Assembly (NCBI GenBank): GCA_013420905.1
Contig: JAAXNY010000011.1
Location: forward strand, 310,001 to 374,000
Direction of reading: 5' to 3'
Source of the DNA: Collybia mongolica
Lineage: Eukaryota > Basidiomycota > Agaricomycetes > Agaricales > Clitocybaceae
DNA: 64,000 nucleotides
Both the position numbers and the translations under genes were made by a program. The notes under the pieces are model-generated. The model worked only from the letters and a program-made list of their open reading frames with translations, had not been told where the DNA came from and searched no databases. This document shows positions 42,645 to 55,700 of this stretch, one piece after another. The stretch's first letter is position 1. Every line of letters begins with the position of its first letter.

Positions 42645-45081
42645 TGATAGGGCCCGAAATTGTTTGCACTTATAAAGTCGACAAGTAAGGCTATTAGTGT
42701 CATTTCTAATAACCAAGTAAGCAGTAATAAAGGATTAGAGTCGAGCTCCAAGACGGCTAATCAGAGTGAACTAGTCTAATGGATAATACACTATCAGTAC
42801 AGAGGACTATGAGTACGGTCTATTATTAGTCCTATTCACCATGCCCGGTTACAACCTCGGTGTCTTAGTTCATAAGTAACCGTTGTAGTATGATATCATT
42901 AGTCCGGGGATCATCATTAATAGGAGAAGTAATTGTAAATTCGGGACTTGCACAACCCAATCCTAGTCAGGGGTACTTGGTGTTAACTACCGGAAGCGAC
43001 GGGACACCATGAATAACAACAGGGACAATCAGGGGGAGTAAACGACAGTGCCGCTGAAAGGGGGCTCCTGGGCTATAAGTGCGCTGATGCTATGAAATGT
43101 AATCCCTTACACACACACACCAAACTTAACAATCAACACACGAACAGTAGGAATCGCCTGTTTTGAGTTCGGGTTCAAGTGCTTAGAAGCACTAAGCTTT
43201 GAATAGTACTAGCCAAAGCCCTTTTCAATGATCTCCCAACGGGTTTGATTCAGACAAAAGCTTCAACACAGGTTTATAAACCTGCTAGGTATATTTATAA
43301 TATTTCTCGATCCAATAGACTGGGTACCAAGTGTACGTTCAATTATTAATGATCCCAAACGGATCTGTAAGTCCAAGCGACTTATCAAACAATACAGTGC
43401 CAAGTGCACTAAGGCCAAGTGCCTAGTAATTCCAACGGACAATACGATACTAAGTTCCAAGTGAACTAAGTCTCTTTAATTCTGTAGTTCTTCAATCAAT
43501 TCCAATCAAGACACGTTGAAGCAATCTGATCCTTAATTCGGGCACGCAATAGTGTTTTTAACAAATGTGATTTGTATACTCTATAGTAGCGCGAAGTGGG
43601 GGCAAGATTCCTTACCTTAGCGCTACTCATCTACAGTCTATTTATAATGTACAAACTAAATATCATATGGAATTGTAAATTTTACACGGAACTGCGCTCC
43701 CGCGCGCCAAGAATCTGTATTCAATACTGACGCGTCTACTACAACTTGGCGCGCACGCCATGCGTGCCAATTATGTCGTTTACTGGTTACTTATCAAATA
43801 TTGAAAGAGCTGGCTAAACTCTTATCAAGTCCCGACCGCGCGCTCTGTTATTTAAAACAGCGCGGCACTGTCGTTTACTCCTCCTGATTGTCCCGGTTGC
43901 TATTCACGGTGTCCCGTCACTTCCGGTAGTTAACACCAAGTACCCCTGACTAGGATCGGGTTGTGCAAGTCCCGAATTTACAATTACTTCTCCTATTAAT
44001 GATGATCCCCGGACTAATGATATCATACTACAACGGTTACTTATGAACTAAGACACCGAGGTTGTAACCGGGCATGGTGAATAGGACTAATAATAGACCG
44101 TACTCATAGTCCTCTGTACTGATAGTGTATTATTCATTAGACTAGTTCACTCTGATTAGCCGTCTCGGAGCTCGACTCTAATCCTTTATTACCGCTTACT
44201 TGGTTATTAGAAATGACACTAATAGCCTTACTTGTTGACTTTATAAGTGCAAACAATTTCGGGCCCTATCACCGCGCTGTTTTAAATAACAAAGCGCGCG
44301 GTCGGGACTTGATAAGAGTTTAGCCCGCTCTTTCAATATTTGATAAGTAACCAGTAAACGACATAATTGGCACGCGTGGCGCGCGCGCCAAGCTGTAGTA
44401 GACGCGTTGGTATTGAATACAGATCCTTGGCGCGCGGGAGCGCGGTTCCGTGTAAAATTTACAATTCCGTATGATATTTAGTTTGTACATTATAAATAGA
44501 CTGTAGATGAGTAGCGCTAAGGTAAGGAATCTTGCCCCCACTTCGCGCGACTATAGAGTATACAAATCACATTTGTTAAAACACTATTGCGTGCCCGAAT
44601 TAAGGATCAGATTGCTTCAACGTGTCTTGATTGGAATTGATTGGAGAACCACAGAATTAAAGAAACTTAGTTCACTTGGAACTTAGTACCGTATTGTCCG
44701 TTGGAATTACTAGGCACTTGGCCTTAGTGCACTTGGCACTGTATTGTTTGATAAGTCGCTTGGACTTATAGATCCGCTTGGGATCACTAATAATTGAACG
44801 TACACTTGGTACTCAGTCTATTGGATCGAGAGATATTATAAATATACCTAGCAGGTTTTTGAACCTGTGTTGAAGCTTTTGTCTAAATCGAACCCGTCGA
44901 GAGATCATTGAAAAGGGCTTTGGCTAGTACTATTCAAAGCTTAGTGCTTCTAAGCACTTGAACCCGAACTCAAAACAGGCGATTCCTACTGTTCGTGTGT
45001 TGATTGTTAGGTTTGGTGTGTGTGTGAGAGAGATTACATTTCATAGCATCAGCGCACTTATAGCCCAGGAGCCCCCTTTCA
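42645..45081 (+). repeat. 3' LTR of A2, split by a reversed solo LTR
   Basis: The pieces 42645-43054 and 44276-45081 together make 1216 bp, the same length as the 5' LTR. The split is at CCGC in GTGCCGCGCTG, and CCGC is repeated at 44272-44275. Confidence 0.93.
43055..44271 (-). repeat. Solo LTR of family A, reverse orientation
   Basis: It is 1217 bp, reading TGAAAGGGGG...CCCTATCA on the plus strand, with CCGC duplications at 43051-43054 and 44272-44275. It has no internal region, so it is the product of LTR-LTR recombination. Because it lies inside an LTR of opposite orientation it makes long inverted repeats. Confidence 0.93.
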
Positions 45082-45206
45082 CCGCTAATAGACAAGTTTA
45101 CAAGGAGTGTGACTATACTTTTGATAGAGTCCAATTAGATCAGTCCAATTCAGAATCAAGTTCTAGTGAGAAGACTGAGGAGGGGATAGCTCTGGCGCTA
45201 CCATGA
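45082..45206 (+). pseudogene. A1 pol, last codons (after A2)
   Basis: It starts with the right CCGC copy and continues as [16 protein letters not shown], matching the A2 Pol C-terminus. It ends at TGA 45204-45206, some 15 codons earlier than A2. Confidence 0.85.
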
Positions 45207-45385
45207 ACTACTAAGTCACACCGGAAGTTGCATTGGTGATAAATCAGTATGGAAACAAAAGCAGTAAAGACAGTATAAGCAATGAAGCTAAGCAGTAAGG
45301 ACAGTGTTAAGCTGAGTAAAGACAGTAGTACAAAGGAGCGTGGAGAGGGACACCATAACTAAGGAGGAAGTTAATTGGACTGCCC

Positions 45386-46764
45386 TCAAGCAGATATGAA
45401 GTCGTCTTCAACCTCGGGCAAGGTCACGTCAGCCGGAGCTACCTCCTCCTTGTCATTGTCATCCTGGTCATGGACTTCGGTAGTGCTCACAGTGGCAGCC
45501 TCATCAGAGCCTCCCTCCAGAGCGGCCTCGTTCATTAGACCATTAAGGCAAGTGACTTTGTCCATAGTGGTGTCACAATGCTTCAATAAGAAGGACACTG
45601 TATGACTGATCTCCTCCAACTCAGGGCAGTAGTTTAAAAGCATCCTACCGAGGGCTTGCTTGGTGTGTGACATGGGATCACCCACGTCAGCAATCAAGCA
45701 TGCCTGCGCTAAGACTACATCATGCTCCTTGGAGGGACGGAAGTCAATAAAGACGTGAGTATCTTGTACACAGTCAGTATAAAATTAGAATCATCTATTA
45801 TTAGAAAACGTACCCTCCGCAGATGCCTTTGGATCTTCATCCGGGGTGTCCTGCCTTGTACGCTTTTTGGGACAAAGAGTGCTGCCGCAATTGAGCTCGG
45901 AACGTTTACCGTCCTGTAAGAATAAGAAACGAAGTAATAGACAGAGTAAAAACAAGAACAGGTACCTTGATGGCAGCCTTTTCAGCCTTAGTCCTTTTGA
46001 CGCGGGGAACCTTAATGTTCTCCTTCTCTTTTTGACTACGGGTGATTGGTCCTTCACTGAGGAGATGACTAGTTGCTGGTCCAGAGACAGCAGCACTGGC
46101 TGTAGCGCTGGAATCAATGACCATGTTCTTGAGTAAAGAAGAGATGCCATTGAGTATGTCATGCACTGACAGCACGGTAGCTAAAAAGAAACATACCAAG
46201 TCAGTACCAGACATTTCAATGTCGCCATCATATTCACCACCAGCAATGACCTCGCCTGGAATAACAGTACCATCCGTGTTGCCACCAGTAGCAGGGACCT
46301 AGTACCAGAATACCATAGTTTAAGGACAGTAAAGTACAAGATAAGGTAAAAAGCAAGCACCGCGGTTTGAGAGAGGTGCTCAGTGCAGACCTTTTCACAG
46401 TGACAGTGAATAGTGGCAGTAAGAGTCACAATGTTATGGTAGACGGGCTCTTGAAGTAACTCGGGGTATACATGTTGTAGTCCCTGGAATGCCTTACAGA
46501 CGCCAAAGATAACATTCTGCCAGGACCACTCTGTCAAAACCATTTTGGATTCAGTCAGGAGTAACTGTAAAATGTAAAAGTTGGTTATGATAATGGCATT
46601 AAAGGTTTAATTGGTAAAAAGTGTACTGCGGTTTTGCCTAACTTCCAGACACTGACCCTTTGTTCAACAAGGGTGTCCATTGATAAACAAGCTTGAAAGG
46701 TGTTCCACTGAGCTTGGACCATCTTGAAGTTCTTGATGTCTTGATAGTTGGGGAGGCTAGTCAT
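45386..46764 (-). CDS. Antisense gene 2 of A1 (older copy, still open)
   Basis: All five exons of the A2 gene can be followed (first exon 46764-46627, stop at 45386), with the same phases and GT-AG ends. The final acceptor reads ACAAG instead of ATCAG. I found no stop codon in the joined frame. Many Arg codons have become Cys, His or Trp through CpG transitions (for example LNCGSTLCPKK). Expression is unknown. Confidence 0.6.
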
Positions 46765-47452
46765 AATAATGCAGAGGAAATTGGTTTTTTGAAACAGAAC
46801 GTTGTAAAGAGAGTATAATAGAGTCTGGCGATGTCTTTGGAAAAATAGCGCGGCCAATGCCCTTTTTATACCTCTACAACTAGGAAAGTGCTACCCAGCC
46901 TCTCATTTGTTGCGCGCGTTCTACCCCAGAAAAATCTGCACATTTCAATTGAACAGGTCCGAGACGCATGCCTAATTGAAATGCTGAGCCCAATTGAAAA
47001 AGGAGCTCCATAAAAATTCATGTGGAGCACGGCAGTGTCCGCATGACAACTGGGACAGTTGTATTCAGTGTTGAAGGGGAGATGGGTATAAGCAAAATTA
47101 ATTTGGAAAAACCTACTGAGGTTACAAGGATTGAAATAAATTGTCTATAAAAAGTCAGTGATTGCGCCACAGTCTTAATGATTGAGAGAATTGCACCAGA
47201 ATTAAACTGTACTATTTATAACTTAAGTAGCTGGTGCAAGGGTGGAAGCTTTCTTATGAAAACAATAGAACAACAGTAAAACCAATTGTATTGTTTATAG
47301 TCCGGGGGACTGTATGTAAAGATATGTGTTAGACTTCAATAAAAAATTGAAGCCCAACAAAAGGCGGGGGAATAAGTAAGACGTAAATAAGGGCACTAGG
47401 GCCTGGGAAAACACAGGTAGATAAAAACATAGATGGGGGGGGCACGGCGCAG

Positions 47453-49409
47453 CTACTCCTCGCTATCAGGCATGGACGAAGAGGAGGTTGATGATGAAGA
47501 ACCATCATCAACCTCTGATTTGTCCTCCAAGGGCGGCCAAGGGAGGTTCTGAAACTCTGCGTAGAAGAGGAGAGCGCTCCCCGTGGTTGGCGTAGTCAGC
47601 AAGAGGTTTTGAAGGCCCTCCAGGCCTTCCTCCTCATATAACCTACCAATGGTGCCGACTATGCCCGCCAACAAGGAGTTGCGCATTTCAGGTGCGCAGT
47701 TAGCAGCCTGAATAACCTCCGTGGCAAGAGTGTCTGTGTCGTCCAGCTGAGCATATGCTTCAGCAACCGCTAGTAGAATAAATAAAATCATCAGTAAACA
47801 AAAAGACAGAAAGAAAATGGCTTACTGGAAATGCCTGCACCAAGCATAGGCCCCAGATCCTCCCGGAGCCTAGTGCGCTTCTGGGGAGTGAGACTGAAGC
47901 TACACTTCCCCTTCTTGGCAGTAGCACATTCAATACACGGTTTACCCCAACCATTGAAGGAGCACTCAATGTCGCCGCGGGTGGCACACATCGTGCAAGG
48001 ATAGCCAACCTAGTAGGAATGATCAGTAACAAGAAATAAAGTAGTGATAAACATACGGTAGAGCACCGAGGCACAAGGTCAGCCAGCAGGGATGTAATAG
48101 GAGACCATAGCGGTGTAGGCTCCCAGTTGGGAACCAGCGCATGCTTACAGCGTGTCGCCTGAACCCTATCCCTAGAACAAGTGGTCTTACGCGATCAACA
48201 AGGAGAAAGGGCCGCAGGAGGCAACAACTCTGCGAATCCCTCTTGAGCCAGCTGGCGCGTGATCTCTTGATCAAAGAGCCGAAGCTCAGGGACCTCAACC
48301 TTAACCGGCGGCTGCCCAGAGGACTAAAAAGATAAAAATAAGTACAAGTAAATGGGTTTTAAAATAGAAAGGAGACATATGGGACCTGCCTCCGTGGGAC
48401 GCAGTGCAGAATCACTGCCAGCCCCCCAGGCACGTGACACGTCAGACTAGAATTTTGAAATCAAGTCAGGAATAATGTAAAACTCTTGTAGTAAAGGATT
48501 GTATACCTGGGGAACCGAGCAGCCTTTGCCCTTGGACCCAGCATTACGCTTCCTCTTAAGGGGCTATTGAAATAAGTCAACAACAGAAGAAAAGTAATAA
48601 AAGTAGTGATTGACAAACCGCGGGTACCAAAACCAGGGAGCGCGCAGGCAAGGGCGCAGTGGACCAACTGTCCTGGTACTGATGGTAACAGCGCGGTGCA
48701 CCAACCATGCAAGGGGGGACGAGGAAAGTATCTTGGAAGATACTGTCACCGTTGTCGCACTTGTAGCGCAACCCTACCTGGTCCGAAACTTGCTCCACCG
48801 TGGGAGCCTGACCCTAAAGTAAAAAGTAATCAGTATGACAAGGACAGAGTAAAAGGAGTAAACATAAGCCATTCACCAAAAGAATGGAATTGTTTCCGAG
48901 GTCAGCTGATATGACCATATGCCAGGAAGACCATGAGGCTTTGTGCATTTCAACTGGGAGGTGCATCACCTGAAGGTGAAGCGTGCACAGAAGGAGAATG
49001 GCCAGGTATGGCAGCAAAAAGCGCATGCCACGGACCACGCCAGTGATTGCATCCTGAGACCAGTAAATAAGTAATTTAGTAAAAGGTTTTAACAAGAAAA
49101 AGATGGGCGTACAATGAGCAAGGAGCAGTGATCAATGAAGTCAATTAAATCATCAAGGTCAAGGGGCCCCTGATGGTCCATACGGGGCGCGAGCTCCTCA
49201 GCCATAATGATCCACCCTTGCTCCATGGCAATGAAGACGTCGCCCTCGGCATCTTCAAGGAGATCAGAAAACAAAGGGATGGGCTGGTCCACATAGACCA
49301 AAGCAGGGGAACAGCCCTCAGTCAGTAAAATCATGTTGGAGAGCGAAAGGGACAGCGCGGAAGGCGAGCACAGAGCACAAGCCATGGCAGAAGTGGAAGT
49401 AGAAGACAT
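47453..49409 (-). pseudogene. Antisense gene 1 of A1 (older copy, one stop)
   Basis: The eight-exon layout is kept, including PLKRKRNAGSKGKG and all six cysteines of the cluster (CTMCATRGDIEC...CIECATAKKGKC). The sixth exon carries a TGA at 48195-48197, where A2 has Gln; a lost Arg CGA in the A1 lineage would explain it. Otherwise the changes are mostly CpG transitions. Confidence 0.65.
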
Positions 49410-50796
49410 GTCTGGTTAAGAAGGGGTTGGAGTGGTTAAGCAATGCGAATAGCAAAGAAATTTAGAAATGGGCTGTAAAGTCCAAATTGTCTAAAACTTA
49501 GCAAAAGCGAGAGCTTTTTAAAACACACAACCCTGCATTGCGAAGCTCTAAAGGACAAGCAGGAGCACCAATCTCTTGCTGAAGTGTCAGAAACATAACG
49601 AGAGAAATGCTCAGATGACTGAAATATCTGTAAAGCAATGTCCGAATGTCAAGTACTCTCTCAGGAGATGTATATAACTGTCACAATCCTGATGGAAAGT
49701 AGACCTCTGGGCTCGATCCCAACATCGCGTGCCTACCTGTCTAAAAGCAGGAACCATTGTGACCTTGTACTGAATGATTAGACACGTGCAGACCCAAAGT
49801 ATTGGACTAACGTGCCGGCAGAGAGAGACTGAGGACAGTCTACATTTGTGGTGTGGGGGAGATGATAGGGCCCGAAATTGTTTGCACTTATAAAGTCAAC
49901 AAGTAAGGCTATTAGTATCATTTCTAATAACCAAGTAAACGGTAATAAAGGATTAGAGTCGAGCTCCAAGACAGCTAATCAGAGTGAACTAGTCTAATGG
50001 ATAATACACTATCAGTACAGAGGACTATGAGTATGGTCTATTATTAGTCCTATTCACCATGCCCAGTTACAACCTTGGTATCTTAATCCATAAGTAACCA
50101 TTGTAGTATGATATCATTAGTCCGGGGATCATCATTAATAGGAGAAGTAATTGTAAATTTGGGACTTGCACAACCCGATCCTAGTCAGGGGCACTTGGTA
50201 TTAACTACTGGAAGAGACGGGACACTGTGAATAACAACTGGGATGATCAGGAGAAGTAAATGACAGTGCGGCACTGTTTTAAATAACAAAGCGTGTGGTC
50301 GGGACTTGATAAGAGTTTAGCCAGCTCTTTCAATATTTGATAAGTAACAAGTAATGGCATAATTGGCACGCATGGCGTGCGCACCAAGTTGTAGAGGATG
50401 AGTCAGCATTAAATACAGATCCTTGGCGCAGGGGAGCGCAGTTCCATATAAAATTTACAATTCCATATGATATTTAGTTTGTACACTATAAATAGACTGT
50501 AGAAGAGTAGCGCAAAGGTAAGGAATCTTGCCCCCACTTCACACTACTATAGAGTATACAAATCACATTTGTTAAAACACTATTGCGTGCCCAAATTAAG
50601 GCTCAGATTGCTTCAAAGTTGTCTTGATTGGAATTGTTTGAAGAGATCACAGAATTGAAGAGTCTTAGTTCACTTGGAACTTAGTACTGCATTGTCCGTT
50701 GGAACTACTAGGCACTTGGCCTTAGTGCACTTGGCACTGTTTGTTTAATAAGTCGCTTGGATTTATAGATCCGCTTGGGATCATTAATAATTAAAC

Positions 50797-51344
50797 TGTA
50801 AGGGGAACACCCTTACCGACTCCGTTTTCCATTTTCCGACAACATTCCCGACCATACAAACGTTTGGGAACGCTCCCCAGTCCCGATCCCCATTCCCGAC
50901 TGTAGTCACCGACTACTTTACCGACAACAACCCGAGTCGAACCCGACTCACCCACTCACTCACACCACACTCGCTACCACCCTGCTCCCTTTACCGACTC
51001 TCGTTAGACGTTTCCGAACGCGGACGCGGGCGCGGCTTGTCGGGATCACTGCGGCGCACCCACGTGATCCTTTACCGACAACGCGTGCCCTCGTACCGTC
51101 CCAGGAACGTGTAGTTAATGTAGGAACATCATATATAGCCTGTACACCTGGCTGGAGGACCCTTAGAGAATTCTCTTAGGATCCCCTCCACCAGGTGAGT
51201 AGTACATATGTCGTACAAGTGAATACATCATCTTAGGATCCCCTCCACCAGCTCTGAGTTAGAACTCCCGACCCCGACCTCCGTCACTCGGTAATCGTTG
51301 TCGGACTCTGCGCAACTCAGTAACCCGGCGGAGTTGCCCTTACA
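50797..51344 (+). repeat. 5' LTR of B2
   Basis: It is 548 bp. TATATA lies at 51131-51136, with AGAGAATTCTCT at 51165-51176. Just past the LTR is TTAGAATTCTCTCCCC, the likely primer site. Confidence 0.95.
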
Positions 51345-51496
51345 TTAGAATTCTCTCCCCAGAGAGAGGCCGTAGATTGCGCAAACGACGCGCGGAAGAA
51401 TTCAGCGAAGGTAGACCGCCGAAATGACCCCGCACCCGTTCCGCACAATCCTCCCCCTCACCCAACAAACATACCAACTGCAATCCGCCCGACAGG

Positions 51497-52752
51497 ATGT
51501 CCGAACCCGACCACTTCCGAGCGTTAGAAGAGGAACTCGGACGCATGCAGGAGGCTATGCACAAACAGTCGGAGGACTTCGCAAACCTCAACCGCAACTT
51601 TCAAATGTTGATGGATCGTCTGGGACCCGCACCCGCAGCTACACCGCCGCCTGAGGCCGCACCCCAACCACAACAACCAAATGTAGCACCACCCCCGAAC
51701 CCGACCGCACGGGCTCAAGCGACACCTTCCCCCACTCCCTCCAACACCGCTCCCGCCTTTCAGGCGGAAACCCGACTCAAACCTTCCTCTCTCCGACCCG
51801 CACTACCCCCAACCTTTGACGGATCTCGAACCAAAGGCCGCGCATTTATTCAAGCGTGCAAGCTTTACATCAAACTGGTACCGCACCAGTTCGAAGACCA
51901 ACTAGCGGGAATCCGATGGGCGTTCACGTTCATGCAGACGGGAAGGGCCTACTACTTCGCCGATCGAGCGCTGAGGCACGAGGAATCCACGGGCCAACCA
52001 AAATATCTGGCCTGGGACACCTTCAAGGCGGATTTCACCGCCAACTTCTATGTCCAAGGGGAGGCGCAGAAGGCCATGACGCGATTAGAAACCGCGTTGT
52101 ATCATCAAGGGAACCGAATGGTAGACGAGTATACCGACGAATTCCGCGACCTGGTGGACAAGTCGGGATACAAGGAAGGCCTCACCATCATGGTCAAGTA
52201 TCGGAAGGGCCTCAACCCTGCTATCCAGTCCCAGATAGCGATGATGAACCCAGGGAGAATGACCCCGATGCATGGTATGCCGCCACGATGCGCTGCGACG
52301 ACAACCGCCTGGACAACAAAGCGTTCATGAGTACGCGGAACACTCGCAACCCAGCCCCTACGTACTCGGGTCTTTCCATGGCAAGGTTACTGACCAAACC
52401 CGTGCCCCGTGTGACGCCTCTCACAATTACGCCGCCACAAACCAATCCCGCCGCTGCTGCCCCCCTTCATCCAGGGATTCCGATGGACATAGACACGAGC
52501 CGAACGCGGGCAAAGCCTGTTCTCTGCTTCCGCTGCGGAGGACAAGGACACCTACGACGGGATTGCCCCCAAGGCTTTGACACAAGGTTCATGACGCGGG
52601 ATGAGAAAGAGGAGTTTGTCCAGCAGGCCTTGGTGGACCTAGACGTGCACATCGCCCAAACCCGACTGGTCCCAACACAGGAGGAGGAAGCGGAAACTCA
52701 AGTAGAGGAAGCGGAAGAGGAGGCAGAGGATTTTCCAACTCGCAGCGGGTGA
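51497..52752 (+). pseudogene. gag: B2 gag, one frameshift
   Basis: MSEPDHFRALEEELGRMQ opens a coiled-coil-like N-terminus, followed by a Pro-rich linker and a capsid core very close to B1 (YTDEFRDLVDKSGYKEG). Near 52245-52262 one base is lost or gained. The downstream part (DAWYAATMRCDDNRL..., zinc knuckle CFRCGGQGHLRRDC) lies in the other frame and ends at TGA 52750-52752. Confidence 0.9.
52728..52734 (+). promoter_or_regulatory. -1 frameshift site GGATTTT, gag to pol (B2)
   Basis: Gag frame: gaG GAT TTT cca, 15 bases before the stop codon. It is the same heptamer as the pro/pol site of family A. Confidence 0.6.
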
Positions 52753-55700
52753 ACAGTACGCCCCTGCTGACGAGCGGTAGTAGATACCATTGTTTAGATG
52801 TGGAGGAAATACACGATTGCCCCCCGCCATCTGAACCTACTACCGAAGTTGTACCCTCAAACCCGACAAGTCGGAAAACGCGGATTCCGTGTTGGGAGCA
52901 CAGGCTTCCGAAGGAATACACAGTTGCAGCGATCCCAGGGGCCAGATCGCTAGACTTAAAAGTAGAGCTCCAAACTACAGACACGGGAGAAACGTTCGGA
53001 GTGACAGGATTAGTGGACTCGGACGCAACGGGGATGTTCATCCACAAGGATTACATTGAGAAACACCGGATTGCAACTCGGAAATTACAGTGGCCAGTCG
53101 CAGTATACAATGTTGACAGGACTCCGAACGAAGCGGGCTCTATCAGTGAAATAGCGGAACTGGTTCTACGCTACAAAGGTCATTCGGAACGAACCACCTT
53201 CGCGGTCACACACCTCGGGACGCACAACCTCATCCTAGGTTACACCTGGCTCAAGGAGCATAACCCGGAGATAGACTGGACAACGAATGAGGTGAAACTC
53301 AGTCGGTGTCCAGCCAAGTGTTGGGTATGCACTGAGGAAGTCAAGGCGGAAACTAGGGAGAAGCGGAAAATGGAAGCGCAAATCAATTCATGCCGAGCGG
53401 GACTCTTCCCGAACGTGGGTACCGACGAAGAGGAAGATACCGACTCGGAAAACCCAAACCCGCTTTCCGAACTCCTAGAAGAGGGTGACCGCATCTTTGC
53501 AGTGAGTCTACGGGACCCAAACCACGCGGAAAAGCAGACAAAGGGACCGGAAGAGATGTGTCGAGCAATCCCGAACATATCCCAGAGGCTAGCGGAAGCC
53601 TTCCATCGAAACTCCCAACCCGCCAAGCCGTTTCGCGAGACAGCGCCCGCCTACGTACACGAATTCGAGGACGTGTTCTCGAAAACATCCTTCGACGCAC
53701 TTCCCGACAAGCGGTCTTGGGACCACGCCATTGAACTCATTCCCGAAGCCAAATCCCGATCGTGCAAGGTCTACCCCTTGTCGGTCACGGAACAGGAAGA
53801 GTTGGACAAGTTCCTCGAGGAGAACCTGTCGTCGGGACGCATCCGCCCCTCGAAATCCCCAATGGCCGCACCATTCTTCTTCATCAAGAAGAAGGATGGC
53901 TCCCTCCGACCCGTTCAAGATTACCGAGTACTGAACGGAATGACGATCAAGAACGCATACCCCCTTCCGCTGATTTCCGAGCTCATCAACCAACTGCGCG
54001 GGGCCAAGTACTTTACCAAGCTGGACGTCCGCTGGGGTTACAACAATGTGCGGATTAAGGAAGGAGACGAGTGGAAGGCGGCGTTCCGAACAAACCGAGG
54101 ATTGTTCGAACCCCTGGTAATGTTCTTCGGACTCACGAACTCACCCACTACGTTCCAAACGATGATGAACGAAATCTTTCAGGATCTCATCACCGCCGGT
54201 GTAGTCTGCGTGTACATTGACGATATCCTCATCTACACAAAAACCCGAGCGGAACATCAACGGGTCACTCGGGAAGTCCTCAAACGTTGTCGGGAACACA
54301 AGTTATTCCTCAAACTTGACAAATGCGAGTTCGAACAAGAGCGGATCGAGTACCTGGGACTTATCATCTCAGCGGGAAAGATGGAAATGGACCCCGTCAA
54401 GGTCAGCGGTATAGTGGACTGGCCAGCGCCAACCAACAAGAAGGAAGTACAATCGTTCCTAGGATTTACTAACTTCTACCGGCGCTTCATAGAGGGTTTC
54501 TCCCACCACGCCCGACCACTCTTTGACCTGACACGGAAGGACGCGGCGTGGAAGTGGGGCGAGGCAGAACAAGCGGCGTTTGAAGAGTTGAAGGCACGAG
54601 TGGCATCCCGACCGGTATTGATGTTCCCCGACAACGACCGCCCTTACCGCATCGAGGCTGACTCATCGGATTTTGCAACTGGCGCGGTATTGTCCCAACT
54701 CAGTTGGGAAGACGAGAAGTGGCATCCGGTGGCCTTCATGTCCAAAAGTCTCAGTGCGGTCGAGCGGAACTACGAGATCCACGACAAGGAGATGTTGGCT
54801 ATCATTTGGGCATTGGAGGAATGGAGACACTTCCTAAAAGGAGCCCGACACCCATTCGAGGTATGGACTGACCACAAGAATTTAGAATACTTTCGGTCAG
54901 CCCAGAAACTCAACCGCCGACAAGCCTGCTGGTCTCTGTACCTCTCCCGCTTCGACTTCTCCTTACATCACAAACCCGGAAGGAGTATGGGTAAACCCGA
55001 CGCTCTCTCGCGACGCGCTGACCATTCGGATGGAGCGGAAGACAATAAGGACATTGTCCTCCTCAAACCCGAGCTGTTCACGATACGCGCACTCGAAGGA
55101 ATCAGGGCGGAAGGTGAGGAAAAGGACGTGATGAAGGACATTCGGCGCAGAAATCGAGGCGGACATTTGGAGGACTCGGTAGCAGAGGCGGCGAAGAAAC
55201 TCCGACAGGGAAAAGGCAAGTTGGTCCACAGCGCAGAGTGGCGGGAGGAACAAGAGGTACTGTATTTCCGCGGTCGGATTTACGTTCCTAACTTCGCAGA
55301 CCTCCGCCGACGCATTGTGGAACAACACCACGACACTCGAGTGGCAGGACACGCGGGGAGATGGAAAACGTTGGAATTGGTGTCCCGCAACTACTGGTGG
55401 CCTCAGATGTCGCGGTATATCGGTCAGTACTGTCGGACGTGCGACCTATGTCTCCGCACGAAGATACAGCGTCAATTACCGATCGGAGAGTTACACCCGC
55501 TGGGAGACTATCAGCGTGGACTTCATCGGCGCACTCCCCGAATCGGAAGGATTTGACGCGGTCATGGTAGTAGTCGAGTCGGTGGCGAAGCGGTCTCACT
55601 TCATACCCACCCACACCACCATTACCGCACTGGGAGCCGCCCGCCTGTACTTGAAGGAGGTTTGGAAACACCATGGACTACCGAACGCGGTGGTATCCGA

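Larger units (their letters stand above)
23535..45081 (+). mobile_element. A2: 14.2-kb Ty3/Gypsy element with two antisense genes
   Basis: It is flanked by CCGC at 23531-23534 and 45082-45085 within A1 pol. After removing B1 and the reversed solo LTR it measures 14,228 bp. The order is LTR (1216 bp), primer-binding site, gag, pro, pol, two minus-strand spliced genes, polypurine tract, LTR. All reading frames are open apart from the B1 insertion in pol. The two LTRs differ at about six places that I could see, mostly CpG transitions, so it is younger than A1. That size is large for a fungal Ty3/Gypsy element; most of the excess is the ~4.6-kb antisense region and the long LTRs. Confidence 0.92.
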
